From Nelumbo lutea (lineage: Eukaryota; Streptophyta; Magnoliopsida; Proteales; Nelumbonaceae): 64,000 nucleotides of DNA. Shown piece after piece: positions 47,401 through 52,071 of the stretch. The stretch covers positions 67,885,655 to 67,949,654 of the forward strand of contig JAKGHH010000005.1 of assembly GCA_022828595.1 (NCBI GenBank), written 5' to 3'. Both the position numbers and the translations under genes were made by a program. The notes under the pieces were generated by a model that saw only the letters and a program-made list of their open reading frames with translations, did not search any database and was not told the origin of the DNA. Within the stretch, counting starts at the first letter, position 1. The number at the start of each line of letters is the position of its first letter.

Positions 47401-48867
47401 TTTCTTGGCTCTGGTTGCCTGCCTCTGCCAATGTTTTGAAAACTAAACCCAGCCCCAATCCGGAAAAATAAAAATCATCTAGTTCAGTTAGTTTTGAAAT
47501 TTAACCACCCAGTTAAACCGGGAATAACTAGAACTGGAAACTTATGGCCTCCAAAACATTGGTTACTGCAATAATTTAGTTACCTCTCTTCATTTCATAT
47601 TGATTAAACTTGTTTGAGGCATCAACAGTCATGTATCTCTTCTTGACTACCTCCCTTGAATTTCTTCATCAAACCTGCATATTGACATGCTCTAATTTGT
47701 ATCTCAGATATCCCAGATAAGTGAATATGATCCACTTGATTTATTCTCTGGATATAGTGAGAGAATTCATAAAGCTATCAAGGCACTCTTTACCACACCT
47801 CAGAACAATTTTCGCATATTCCTAAATGGCTCTCTCATTTTTGGTGGCTTGGGAGGTGGAAGAGATAGCACTGATTTTGTGATGGGTGAGTCATTTGAGG
47901 ATAAGATGGAGGGCATAATCCGGGCAGACTATGGTCTGCGCACAGCAAGTTTTCTGCAGCTTGTAGCAGAGGCAATTTTCAGATCAGGAGTACTGGATCG
48001 ACTTCTGGAAGCCCAGAAGCTTGATTTATTGGACATAGAAGGGGCAATTCATGCATATTACAACATTGTTTCCCAGCCTTGTGTGGCATGTAGAGATTTG
48101 GCTGTTAGGGAACTCTCACATAGTCTACATTCTATTTCTTTGGAAGAAAGCCTAAAGATTGTTAGAGACTATTTGGTTGCAGCAACTGCAAAGGATTGTA
48201 GTCTTATGATTAGCTTTAGACCAAGGGAGGATGGGGATCCAAGTCTCTCGCATCGCACTGTATGCCTAGAAACGATTAACCAAAATTTTGATTACAAGGT
48301 AAGAAAATCTTCCAAGCTTCATTGGATGTTACTTTATGTGGTTGTTATCAGTTACCAACTGTTAATTTTTGGATTTGCTTTTGTCATAGTTGTCCTGTAA
48401 ATTCCTTTTAGCCCAAATGCATTTTAAATTCTTCACTAGAATTTCTGGAAGACTCGTTGTTTTAAAATATGTGGAATCTTTCTGTTCATTGATTGATATG
48501 AATGAAAAGAAGGCCATTACCCAATCCCAGCCATCCAGGGTCTTTGGAGAGGTACACTGAATAGAGTCCTAACCTTTGGCATTTTTTTTGCACAAAGTGG
48601 ACATCCTCAGACTCGAAACCACATTCTCACACTTGTAGGTAAATTTTATCTAAAAGAAGCTACATCCTTTTGACTGCATTGAGATCTCATTTCAGTTGAA
48701 ATTTCTTGTAGGTTAATTTCATTGACCTAGATTTGAAACCTTTGAAGAAGATGCTTTACTACTATGAATTAGACCGGAAGATAGTGAGCTTCTACAATCA
48801 AATGAATAAGGAACATAGGATATCTGACACTAAAAGCATGGAGCGTTCTGAAGCTGCTGGAATTTGA
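5386..48867 (+). CDS. IPK1: Inositol-pentakisphosphate 2-kinase, whole gene span with introns
   Basis: The enzyme phosphorylates the 2-position of inositol pentakisphosphate with ATP to give phytate (InsP6), acting in nucleus and cytosol. Exons: 5386-5402 (possible), 5499-5616, 12623-12826, 30856-31003, 45958-45998, 46105-46215, 47708-48298 and 48712-48867. Joined, they give about 461 residues without a stop; Arabidopsis IPK1 has about 451. Seen in order are the nucleotide loop [42 protein letters not shown], a His...CxxC...His set (AIHAYY, PCVAC, SLHS) matching the structural zinc site known in Arabidopsis, and [13 protein letters not shown] with the catalytic Asp. All listed junctions are GT-AG. 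Introns 1-3 are 7.0, 18.0 and 15.0 kb and loaded with transposons; introns 4-6 are 106, 1492 and 413 bp. The only oddity in the coding sequence is the start (see exon 1). Confidence 0.96.
5499..5616 (+). CDS. IPK1: IPK1 exon 1: N-terminal nucleotide-binding loop
   Basis: Encodes [18 protein letters not shown] and then [15 protein letters not shown], the glycine-rich loop at the N-terminus of plant IPK1. The exon ends after TTT at a GTACGT donor, phase 0. In relatives the protein starts with Met right before the segment equivalent to ELVLEE, but the codon there (5515-5517) is ACG. An ATG at 5511-5513 is out of frame. In-frame ATGs exist at 5386, 5470 and 5473; the last two fall inside the likely 5' intron. 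Confidence 0.9.
5617..6366. other. IPK1 intron 1, 5' part: no gene recognised
   Basis: AT-rich intron sequence. An 18-bp direct repeat AAAAAGCTTTCATTGCTT occurs at 6171-6188 and 6358-6375, close to the LINE 3' end. The frame at 6116-6406 has no recognisable product and is taken as chance. Confidence 0.6.
6367..8020 (-). mobile_element. L1-type LINE remnant, 5'-truncated
   Basis: Read on the minus strand, the domains come in the order expected of a plant LINE ORF2. The end of the reverse transcriptase comes first ([20 protein letters not shown] near 8010-7950, then [17 protein letters not shown] and [20 protein letters not shown] to 7566). The zf-RVT zinc-binding region follows ([18 protein letters not shown] near 7110-7160). 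Then comes a type I RNase H ([12 protein letters not shown] and [12 protein letters not shown], 6675-6367). Stops and frameshifts separate them, and the catalytic RT palm is missing. It is antisense to IPK1. Confidence 0.85.
7126..7196. repeat. 35-bp tandem duplication inside the LINE
   Basis: A segment containing CACAAACAAATGGTATTCTG is present twice in direct order with a period of 35 bp, one base differing near the end. It interrupts the zf-RVT reading frame and must postdate or accompany LINE decay. Confidence 0.85.
8021..9420. other. IPK1 intron 1, middle: nothing recognised
   Basis: AT-rich unique-looking intron sequence. The frame at 8948-9205 (minus) has no family resemblance and no supporting signals. 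Confidence 0.5.
9427..9769 (-). repeat. 3' LTR of the intron 1 copia element
   Basis: The right end is TTCTCTACA just before the polypurine tract; the left end is set by the GAATC(C) target duplication. It matches 11622-11893 with only a few substitutions and small indels from ACAAGTTGTTGAAAGG onward. Confidence 0.85.
9755..11591 (-). pseudogene. Copia reverse transcriptase and RNase H fragment
   Basis: Minus-strand frames carry RT and RNase H motifs: [18 protein letters not shown] and [16 protein letters not shown] (11001-11591); [14 protein letters not shown], the catalytic [12 protein letters not shown] and YTDADWAGS (10142-10963); then [29 protein letters not shown] and VDRHFVRER (9755-10140). 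A frameshift near 10970 and a stop near 10140 split it. The C-terminus [12 protein letters not shown] is encoded across the polypurine tract into the LTR, as usual in copia elements. Confidence 0.92.
11622..11893 (-). repeat. 5' LTR of the intron 1 copia element (truncated)
   Basis: This copy ends TTCTCTACA followed by the duplication GAATC. Its left edge lacks the first part of the LTR and abuts pol sequence, marking the internal deletion junction. Confidence 0.85.
11900..12622. other. IPK1 intron 1, 3' end: nothing recognised
   Basis: AT-rich intron sequence leading to the acceptor TTATAG before exon 2. ORFs here overlap on both strands and look like chance. Confidence 0.5.
12623..12826 (+). 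CDS. IPK1: IPK1 exon 2
   Basis: The exon is 204 bp (68 codons), phase 0 at both ends, between acceptor TTATAG and donor GTAAGT. It starts [12 protein letters not shown], continuing exon 1 (SSPSF/VGK), and ends [12 protein letters not shown]. The first lysines belong to the N-lobe strand that holds ATP. No stop or frameshift is present, although the exon sits between two introns of 7 and 18 kb. Confidence 0.95.
12827..13336. other. IPK1 intron 2, 5' end: purine-rich, nothing recognised
   Basis: Plain intron with a G/A-rich stretch at 13140-13350 and no coding or mobile-element signal. Confidence 0.5.
13337..14110 (-). mobile_element. RTE-type LINE 3' end
   Basis: On the minus strand a decayed frame gives the C-terminal signature of plant RTE LINEs: [12 protein letters not shown] upstream, then [20 protein letters not shown] and [19 protein letters not shown] (13400-13624). 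The 3' end reads CCCATATAGTTGGGACAAAG followed by a GATGATGGTGATG tail. This matches the usual RTE ending with a short trinucleotide tail. The 5' part is truncated or unrecognisable. Confidence 0.85.
14111..15047. other. IPK1 intron 2 spacer: nothing firmly recognised
   Basis: G- and T-rich sequence with several short frames on both strands and no recognisable protein. It may be a very old transposon. Confidence 0.4.
15051..15171. mobile_element. Harbinger-like MITE, 121 bp
   Basis: Inverted ends GGCTCAATTTTGGAAGAG and CTCTTCCCAAACTGAGCC bound a 121-bp palindromic body containing ACAAATACAAATATGTA and its complement. The 3-bp direct repeat TTA flanks it (15048-15050 and 15172-15174), as expected for PIF/Harbinger MITEs. 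A related copy lies at 57020-57134. Confidence 0.85.
15175..15868. other. IPK1 intron 2 spacer: nothing recognised
   Basis: AT-rich, no supported feature. Confidence 0.5.
15869..16188 (-). repeat. Probable solo LTR of a copia family related to the nested element at 21.9-27.5 kb
   Basis: Purine-rich text, then CTGGCCACCCTCTTCTATTA, a CCCTTAATAGGGCGGC phrase, TCGTGGTCCCCACTTA and a CCTCAACA end occur in the same order as in the LTR at 21949-22268. No internal region or partner LTR is nearby, so it is called a solo LTR. No clean target duplication was found and the left end is approximate. Confidence 0.6.
16868..17131 (+). repeat. 5' LTR of the intron 2 copia element
   Basis: 264 bp, TG...CA ends, followed directly by the PBS at 17132. 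Contains a TATAAATA box (near 17000) and an inverted GACTGGCGCCGCCAGTC motif. Confidence 0.93.
17132..17143 (+). promoter_or_regulatory. Primer binding site (initiator Met tRNA)
   Basis: TGGTATCAGAGC is the standard copia primer site, complementary to the initiator Met tRNA. Confidence 0.95.
17274..18731 (-). pseudogene. Gypsy gag C-terminal part and retropepsin
   Basis: A long minus-strand frame (485 codons) holds the gag core ([31 protein letters not shown]), a zinc knuckle [13 protein letters not shown], and an aspartic protease with active site [13 protein letters not shown] and the second motif [12 protein letters not shown]. After the protease it becomes low-complexity Gln/Ser/Thr and ends with no reverse transcriptase. 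It is open but cut off, hence called a pseudogene. Confidence 0.9.
18688..19458 (-). pseudogene. Gypsy gag N-terminal region with repeated coiled-coil segments
   Basis: Starts [13 protein letters not shown] immediately after the primer site and continues as an acidic, helical protein. It has three similar segments of the type [33 protein letters not shown] and [16 protein letters not shown]. It ends [12 protein letters not shown], where the frame shifts; the following gag core is in the overlapping frame (17274-18731). It is part of the same gag gene. Confidence 0.85.
19460..19894 (-). repeat. 5' LTR of the truncated gypsy unit
   Basis: 435 bp between TGTCATGGGG and CTTGTTACA on the plus strand (TG...CA ends), next to the primer site. 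No partner copy exists in the window. Confidence 0.8.
19895..21948 (+). pseudogene. Host copia gag (C-terminal half), protease and integrase
   Basis: Sense-strand frames give gag text ([17 protein letters not shown]; zinc knuckle [14 protein letters not shown] near 20420). Next is a decayed protease ([12 protein letters not shown], with Phe where Ser is usual), a pre-integrase region ([13 protein letters not shown]), and integrase ([45 protein letters not shown]). Many stops break it. It is interrupted at 21948 within the codons for KGY by the nested copia, and resumes at 27481. Confidence 0.9.
21949..22268 (-). repeat. 3' LTR of the nested copia
   Basis: 320 bp, plus-strand ends AGTAGAAAGC and TCTTCAACA. 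The partner at 27148 is 328 bp; they differ by small indels and substitutions. On the element's own strand the LTR starts TGTTGAAG and ends CTTTCTACT, not CA. Confidence 0.9.
22366..24086 (-). pseudogene. Nested copia reverse transcriptase and RNase H
   Basis: Minus-strand frames: RT N-terminus ([36 protein letters not shown]; 23484-24086), RT core ([34 protein letters not shown], catalytic [13 protein letters not shown]; 23145-23480) and RNase H ([51 protein letters not shown]; 22366-23118). Frameshifts near 23483 and 23130 and a stop near 22366 split it. YVDD is intact. Confidence 0.92.
24274..25272 (-). pseudogene. Nested copia integrase
   Basis: Pre-integrase zinc region ([34 protein letters not shown]) at 25272-25020, catalytic core (VHTDEWGPC with the first Asp, [18 protein letters not shown] with the second Asp) at 25065-24766, and the C-terminal part ([21 protein letters not shown]) at 24651-24274. 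Stops lie between the parts. Confidence 0.9.
25291..26400 (-). pseudogene. Nested copia gag and protease
   Basis: gag at 26400-25867 shows the copia gag core ([37 protein letters not shown]) and a zinc knuckle [14 protein letters not shown]. Protease at 25707-25291 has active site [15 protein letters not shown]. An upstream gag N-terminal portion to about 26660 is present with stops. Confidence 0.9.
27136..27147 (-). promoter_or_regulatory. Primer binding site of the nested copia
   Basis: Plus-strand GCTCTGATACCA is the complement of TGGTATCAGAGC and sits directly beside the 5' LTR. Confidence 0.93.
27148..27475 (-). repeat. 5' LTR of the nested copia
   Basis: 328 bp, ending TCTTCAACA and followed by the duplication GTTAC. 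Matches 21949-22268. Confidence 0.9.
27481..29371 (+). pseudogene. Host copia integrase end, reverse transcriptase and RNase H
   Basis: The frame interrupted at 21948 continues as [22 protein letters not shown] follows: [12 protein letters not shown] with a deletion just upstream, then [34 protein letters not shown] and catalytic [14 protein letters not shown] at 28443-28772. RNase H is at 28797-29350 ([41 protein letters not shown] text). Several stops and frameshifts are present. Confidence 0.9.
29373..29636 (+). repeat. 3' LTR of the intron 2 copia element
   Basis: 264 bp, TG...CA, followed by the duplication GAAAT. Confidence 0.93.
29642..30855. other. IPK1 intron 2, 3' end: nothing recognised
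   Basis: AT-rich intron sequence up to the acceptor ATGCCAG before exon 3. No mobile element was identified. Confidence 0.5.
30856..31003 (+). CDS. IPK1: IPK1 exon 3
   Basis: The exon is 148 bp, begins in phase 0 and ends in phase 1. It starts [17 protein letters not shown] and ends [12 protein letters not shown], with the final Gly codon split across intron 3. Acceptor ATGCCAG, donor GTAGGC. It is isolated between the two largest introns. Its first ATG is internal and not a start, because exon 2 reads into it. Confidence 0.95.
31376..31676 (-). repeat. 3' LTR of the gag-less copia
   Basis: 301 bp with TG...CA ends, next to the polypurine tract. Confidence 0.93.
31689..33806 (-). pseudogene. 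Reverse transcriptase and RNase H of the gag-less copia
   Basis: A 441-codon open frame (32390-33715) carries a complete [74 protein letters not shown] and catalytic [14 protein letters not shown]. RNase H follows in two frames (AYTDADWAG at 32042-32344; [20 protein letters not shown] and [20 protein letters not shown] at 31689-32138), separated by a stop near 32392 and a frameshift near 32120. The integrase C-terminus ([20 protein letters not shown]) lies at 33501-33806. Confidence 0.93.
33834..35230 (-). pseudogene. Protease and integrase of the gag-less copia
   Basis: Protease active site [13 protein letters not shown] (34866-35096), pre-integrase zinc region ([30 protein letters not shown]; 34317-34832) and integrase core ([44 protein letters not shown]; 33834-34196). 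Stops near 34317 and 34866 split it. Confidence 0.92.
35231..36168 (-). repeat. Leader of the gag-less copia, with internal duplication
   Basis: This region should encode gag but no capsid or zinc-knuckle motif is seen in any frame. It is rich in GTTCTG/CAGAAC-type text and contains a diverged tandem duplication with a period of about 364 bp. The phrase AGGACTGCTGACATCAGTCC at about 35528 returns as AGGACTGCTGAAATCAGTCC at about 35892. Confidence 0.7.
36169..36180 (-). promoter_or_regulatory. Primer binding site of the gag-less copia
   Basis: GCTCTGATACCA on the plus strand, directly beside the LTR at 36181. Confidence 0.93.
36181..36481 (-). repeat. 5' LTR of the gag-less copia
   Basis: 301 bp, partner of 31376-31676. 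Confidence 0.93.
36661..36952 (+). repeat. 5' LTR of the intron 3 sense copia
   Basis: 292 bp, with a CTCTCTTT repeat one or two units longer than in its partner. Confidence 0.92.
36953..36964 (+). promoter_or_regulatory. Primer binding site of the intron 3 sense copia
   Basis: TGGTATCAGAGC directly after the LTR. Confidence 0.95.
37561..38488 (+). pseudogene. Copia gag
   Basis: From ATG 37561 the frame reads [20 protein letters not shown], then the gag core ([52 protein letters not shown]). An upstream in-frame ATG at 37498 lengthens it, but 37561 fits gag proteins better. A frameshift near 38280 moves the Arg/Gly-rich tail and zinc knuckle ([14 protein letters not shown]) to another frame ending at 38491. 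Confidence 0.9.
38626..39870 (+). pseudogene. Copia protease and integrase
   Basis: Protease active site [13 protein letters not shown] (38626-38985), stop near 38983, then [14 protein letters not shown] and the integrase core: [10 protein letters not shown] with the first Asp, [10 protein letters not shown] with the second, and [19 protein letters not shown] with the Glu (39074-39805). The Arg that usually follows that Glu is Gly here. A stop near 39805 precedes KGYRCYHPS. Confidence 0.92.
39892..41788 (+). pseudogene. Copia reverse transcriptase and RNase H
   Basis: RT begins with [20 protein letters not shown] and [20 protein letters not shown] (to 40515). It shifts frame near 40500 and continues [20 protein letters not shown] and [14 protein letters not shown]. 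After another shift near 40790 it reads [13 protein letters not shown]. RNase H has YSDADWAGS (41131-41352) and [45 protein letters not shown] (41429-41788). Confidence 0.92.
41796..42078 (+). repeat. 3' LTR of the intron 3 sense copia
   Basis: 283 bp, follows the polypurine tract; partner of 36661-36952. Confidence 0.92.
42444..42740 (-). pseudogene. LINE RNase H fragment (minus strand)
   Basis: A 71-codon minus-strand frame matches the N-terminal half of the RNase H domain of plant L1-type LINEs: [20 protein letters not shown], then [19 protein letters not shown] and [10 protein letters not shown] short upstream piece ([10 protein letters not shown]) fits the lead-in to this domain. No reverse transcriptase accompanies it. 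Confidence 0.7.
43764..44109. repeat. 173-bp tandem duplication within the hAT element
   Basis: Two copies that start in a GGGAGGGAGG run and include AGAGAAACGAATTAAACCTG and GAACCAGAGATAGGAGGGTC, offset by 173 bp, with scattered differences. Confidence 0.85.
44430..44453. repeat. AT microsatellite
   Basis: An AT dinucleotide run of about 11 units inside the hAT element. Confidence 0.9.
44960..45310 (+). mobile_element. RTE-type LINE 3' remnant (sense)
   Basis: Decayed plus-strand text gives [12 protein letters not shown] and [19 protein letters not shown], followed by the closing phrase CAAATAGTTGGGGTTAAGGC. This is the same C-terminal signature as the RTE fragment at 13337-14110, in the opposite orientation. 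Many stops. Confidence 0.75.
45600..45800 (+). pseudogene. LINE RNase H C-terminal fragment
   Basis: The frame reads [20 protein letters not shown] and [18 protein letters not shown], matching the end of the RNase H domain of plant LINEs. Short and isolated. Confidence 0.6.
45958..45998 (+). CDS. IPK1: IPK1 exon 4 (41-bp mini-exon)
   Basis: The exon completes the split Gly and encodes [13 protein letters not shown], the first half of the conserved EIKPKCGFLP motif. Acceptor CTTCAG; donor AAAG/GTGCTT, which is weak after the GT. It was found by reading the sequence, since it is too short for an ORF search. A 15-kb upstream intron and a weak donor make this exon a candidate for skipping. Confidence 0.93.
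46105..46215 (+). CDS. IPK1: IPK1 exon 5
   Basis: The exon has 37 codons and phase 0 ends, after acceptor GGCACAG and before donor GTTGTG. It encodes [16 protein letters not shown] and then [15 protein letters not shown]. The lysine of PKCG and the MHQ segment belong to the inositol-phosphate site of this family. The upstream intron is only 106 bp. Confidence 0.95.
46694..47037. mobile_element. MITE in IPK1 intron 5, 344 bp
   Basis: Imperfect inverted ends GGGGGCGTTC and GAATGGGGCC are flanked by the 3-bp repeat TCA (46691-46693 and 47038-47040), in Harbinger style. The interior has three copies of a palindrome of the form ACTTACCCGGGTAAGT (about 46829, 46968 and 46999). No coding capacity. 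Confidence 0.65.
47428..47562. mobile_element. Possible small inverted-repeat element in intron 5
   Basis: CCAATGTTTTG at the left and CAAAACATTGG at the right form a perfect 11-bp inverted pair bounding 135 bp. No target duplication was found, so this is tentative. Confidence 0.35.
47708..48298 (+). CDS. IPK1: IPK1 exon 6 (largest exon, central inositide-binding region)
   Basis: The exon is 591 bp (197 codons), from acceptor ATCTCAG to donor GTAAGA. It begins [15 protein letters not shown], contains [52 protein letters not shown] and [16 protein letters not shown], and ends NQNFDYK. The His of AIHAYY, the CxxC of PCVAC and the following His in SLHS keep the spacing of the zinc site described for the Arabidopsis enzyme (recalled, not computed). 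Confidence 0.96.
48712..48867 (+). CDS. IPK1: IPK1 exon 7 (terminal exon with stop)
   Basis: After acceptor CTTGTAG the exon encodes [20 protein letters not shown] and continues [19 protein letters not shown] to a TGA at 48865-48867. The Asp of NFIDLD is the expected metal or ATP-binding Asp, and the Lys-Arg-rich helix after it contacts phosphates in this family. The C-terminus (SEAAGI) is not conserved. Confidence 0.94.
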   Translation, partial: VNFIDLDLKPLKKMLYYYELDRKIVSFYNQMNKEHRISDTKSMERSEAAGI

Positions 48868-49715
48868 TCCAACAGGTACCCAAAAAAAATCTTGGGCTAA
48901 GATTGTAGAGGTAATGAAAAATAGTTTGTTTGCGCATCCTTTAGCAAATTACTTTTGGAGTTGATTATTCAAAAAAGAAAATGTTGGAAACTTTTAAAGT
49001 GGTCATTTTTCTTTCTCACTCTACTGTTTTTATGCCCAACTGTTACCATGACAAGGGTTGTAGTCTAGGATCTAAAGAAGAGAGGAAATACGATGATTGG
49101 AGTGAATAGAGGAAATAGGATAACAATTGTTTTGAATGTGGAAATATCTTATGAATAAGATTGAGTTAAAATAAAGGAAATTAAGGGAACAAATCAGATA
49201 GAAATGAAGAGAACAAATCAGGTGTCACTCAACAAGCACCTAATATCACTCTAGGGTCTATGGGAATCATTCACCATAAGCACAATATGCAAACAAATTT
49301 TACTTCAATATTAATTGCCACGTCCTTGCACTTAAACATACATAGGGGTGGCCAATTCTACTAGAACTAAGAATTGATTAGAAAAATCCCACTAAACTTA
49401 GAAAAACTAGAAATTATAGAATTTGCACTATCATACTTATGATTAACAAACCTCAATTACCCCCAACTATTTAACCAATGAATAAGACTTCAAACATAAT
49501 TATGGCCGGTGGATTAAAAATGAGAAGTGCAAGAAGCCAAGAAAAGCGTGAAGACTTTATAGTGCTCGAGATGTAGGGTGCCAGGTGAGGCCAATCTGAT
49601 CCCAACACTTTTTTTGGTTAATATCCCAACACTTGAGTCTAGTAAATAAGAACACTTGGCAAAAGGATGTAGAGAAATCAGGCCAACCCAATCCGAAAAC
49701 TTCTGGTTGGGTTAG
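48868..49715. other. IPK1 3' flank: nothing further recognised
   Basis: AT-rich sequence after the IPK1 stop that should contain its 3' UTR and poly(A) site. No clear signal was singled out and no gene or transposon is seen. Confidence 0.5.
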
Positions 49716-51008
49716 TGATGTAACCGTTTCTGGTCACGTACCATTTTTTGTGATGTATAAATTTTTTGGCTAAGTACCTCGTTATTTGACCCGGGGGTGA
49801 CGTGCCTTGGTGATGAGCTACCTGGTGGCGAACTGCCTGGTGGAGAACTGCCTGGGGGCAAACTGCCTGGTGGCGAACTGCCTGGTGGCGAACTGCTTGG
49901 TGGCGAGCTCCCTGGTGGCGAACTGCTTGGTGGTGAGCCCCCTGGTGGCGAACTACCTGGTGGCGAACTCCCTGGTGGCGAACTGCCTGGTGGCGAACTG
50001 CCTGGTGGCAAACTCCCTGGTGGCAAACTCCCTGGTGGAGAGCTACCTGGTGGCGAGCTCCCTACTAGGCGGCTTGTGACTCAGAGAATGGTGGAGCTCC
50101 CTGATGCAGCGCAACTCGACTGCCCTCTGCATGAGGTGGTCTTCTTTCCTTTGTAGGCAGTGGGAGCTGAGGGACCTACGAGAACTCCACCTTTTCCTCC
50201 TCTTTGTAGGCGGCGGGGACCTGCAAGAACTGAATCAGAGGACCCGGGGGTATTTTCCCGGCGAGGGCTTTTCGACGCTTAAGTTAACACTCTGATTGTA
50301 GAGAGCTTTGAATATGATATTGGAGAAACGAGAGAGCTAGAAAGTAGGGATTACCTCCATTTTTTCCATCCCCCCTTTGGGGGGTGAGGTCTTTATATAC
50401 CGGAGTCCTCGCGGGTTAGGTGGGTGAAAAGCCTCCAAACGGTAAGACTGTCACATCCCGTCAGAACCGGGGTACGGTGGTGAACTCCCCGATTTCGTCA
50501 AGCTGGCGCTTGTGTCAGGCGGCCAGGTCGGCGCCTAGGCCAGGTTGTCAGGGCGGCGCCTGTGTCAGTCGGCGGGTCGGTGTTTGGGCCATGTTGTCAG
50601 GCAGGAGATCTTCCTGCGATACGCCAAACTACTCCTGTACTGAGCTACCATACAAGTGGCGAGCTGCCCGGGGGAGCTATGCCGAGCTGCTTGTGGCGAG
50701 CTCTGTCGAGCTGCTTGGCTCCTTGATGAGCTACCGAGCTCCTTGACGAGCTCCTTGGTGAGCTACCGAGCTCGTGGGGTATGCATGCCGAGCTTATCGG
50801 TGGGCGTCTTATGGGCGGCTAGGTCGGCCAGGTCGAATCATGTACTAGGTTGATCCAGGTCAGTCAAGTCGCGCAGGCTGCGCCAGGCCAGCCAGACCGG
50901 TGCTCGGGTGGGTCACCAACTTGGTAAGTTGTTGCCTGGATGTTTGCCTATTTGTCACGAGGTGCCACGTGTCGCAATTTCACTGGAGGACCAAATCTGC
51001 CCTCATCA
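49716..51008 (-). repeat. 3' LTR of the minisatellite element
   Basis: 1293 bp. It holds a minisatellite of 15-bp units (CCTGGTGGCGAACTG) at about 49812-50065, a TATATA box near 50393 and a GC-rich CCAGGTCGGC region. Overlapping ORFs in all frames are products of the repeat, not genes. Confidence 0.9.
49812..50065. repeat. 15-bp minisatellite (left LTR)
   Basis: About 17 units of CCTGGTGGCGAACTG and variants. Read on the minus strand it mimics a collagen-like PPGSS repeat. Confidence 0.93.
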
Positions 51009-51167
51009 TTTGCCCCCCCACTCCCGAGTTGAGAGTAACTCAACGAAGGGAGTAGATTTCTTCTTTTGGCCCGTAAGTCGACGAGCTAGTAAGTGCTGAT
51101 CCAATTCCTTAGGCTTTGGGAGCTGCCTGTATGTGGCAAGCTGCCAGTAAGGTGAGGAGGTCTCTGC

Positions 51168-51625
51168 CAGTTCAGTAGTGTAGCCCTTAGGCTCTAGGGG
51201 CAACTTATAGTTCACTTTTGCTGATTTTTGCTCATGCTGAGGAAGTGACTAGGTATTTAGCAATAGTGTGGCCCGTAGGCTTTGGAGTGACTTGTAGTCT
51301 ACTCTTCTTTGACTTTTGCCCATGCTGGAGAGGCGACCGGGTCTTAAGCAGTAATGTGGCCCATAGACTTTGGGAGTGACTCGTAGTCTACTCTTTTTTG
51401 ACGGCGACCGGGTCTTAAGCAGTAGTGTGGCCCGTAGGCTTTGGGAGTGACTCGTAGTCTACTCTTTTTTACTTTGCCTGTGTCGGAGAGGCGACCGGGT
51501 CTTAAGCAGTAATGTGGCTCGTAGGCTTTGGGAGTGACTCGTAGTCTACTCTTTTTTGACTTTGCCCGTGCCGGAGAGGCGACTGGGTCTTAAGCAGTAA
51601 TGTGGCCCGTAGGCTTTGCCTGTGA
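51168..51625 (-). repeat. Tandem repeats of the element interior
   Basis: Units of about 75-90 bp contain GTGGCCCGTAGGCTTTGGGA, GTAGTCTACTCTT and GGCGACCGGGTCTTAAGCAG. On the minus strand they read like the units at 1471-2130 (AAGACCCGGTCGCC, GCATGGGC, ACTACAAGTC), showing common descent. Confidence 0.8.
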
Positions 51626-52051
51626 GGTGTCGAGCTATGATTGTGTTGCATCGGTTTCGTAATGCTGGTCACCCACTCCTACAAGAAGCTACTAGGAGCT
51701 CGACCTTCGGGGGCAGCACTACTAACTTTAGGTCACCAGCTCACACAGGAGCCTTGGAAGGCTCGACCGGTAAGGGCGCTTATGTAGTCTGTTGGCCGCC
51801 AACTCCCGCGGAAGCCACGAAGAGCTCATCTTTGTAGGGGGGACCTTGCGGAGAGGACTGATGAGGCATTATCTGAATTGAAAGTAAGGTTGATAGAGCT
51901 ACTTAGTCTGTTAACTCCCTGCATAGTCTTTGAGTTCATAAAAAATGTAAACTATAAAGCGATAGCTTCAATTTCTAAAAAGTGAGGACTTAGCTTTGGT
52001 AAGATGAGAACTTAGCTTTTGTAGGATGAGAACTTAGCTTTTTGTAGCGTG

Positions 52052-52069
52052 TTCCCATAGTCGGCGCCA
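52052..52069 (-). promoter_or_regulatory. Primer binding site of the minisatellite element
   Basis: Minus-strand TGGCGCCGACTATGGGAA lies two bases from the LTR. The TGGCGCC core is a known gypsy primer site type. Confidence 0.7.
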
Positions 52070-52071
52070 AT

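Noticed and set aside
49712..50295. Collagen-like or PPGSS-repeat proteins on both strands
   Set aside because: They are translations of a 15-bp minisatellite inside an LTR. All three frames are open because the unit length is a multiple of three without stops, and the same array recurs in the other LTR copies.
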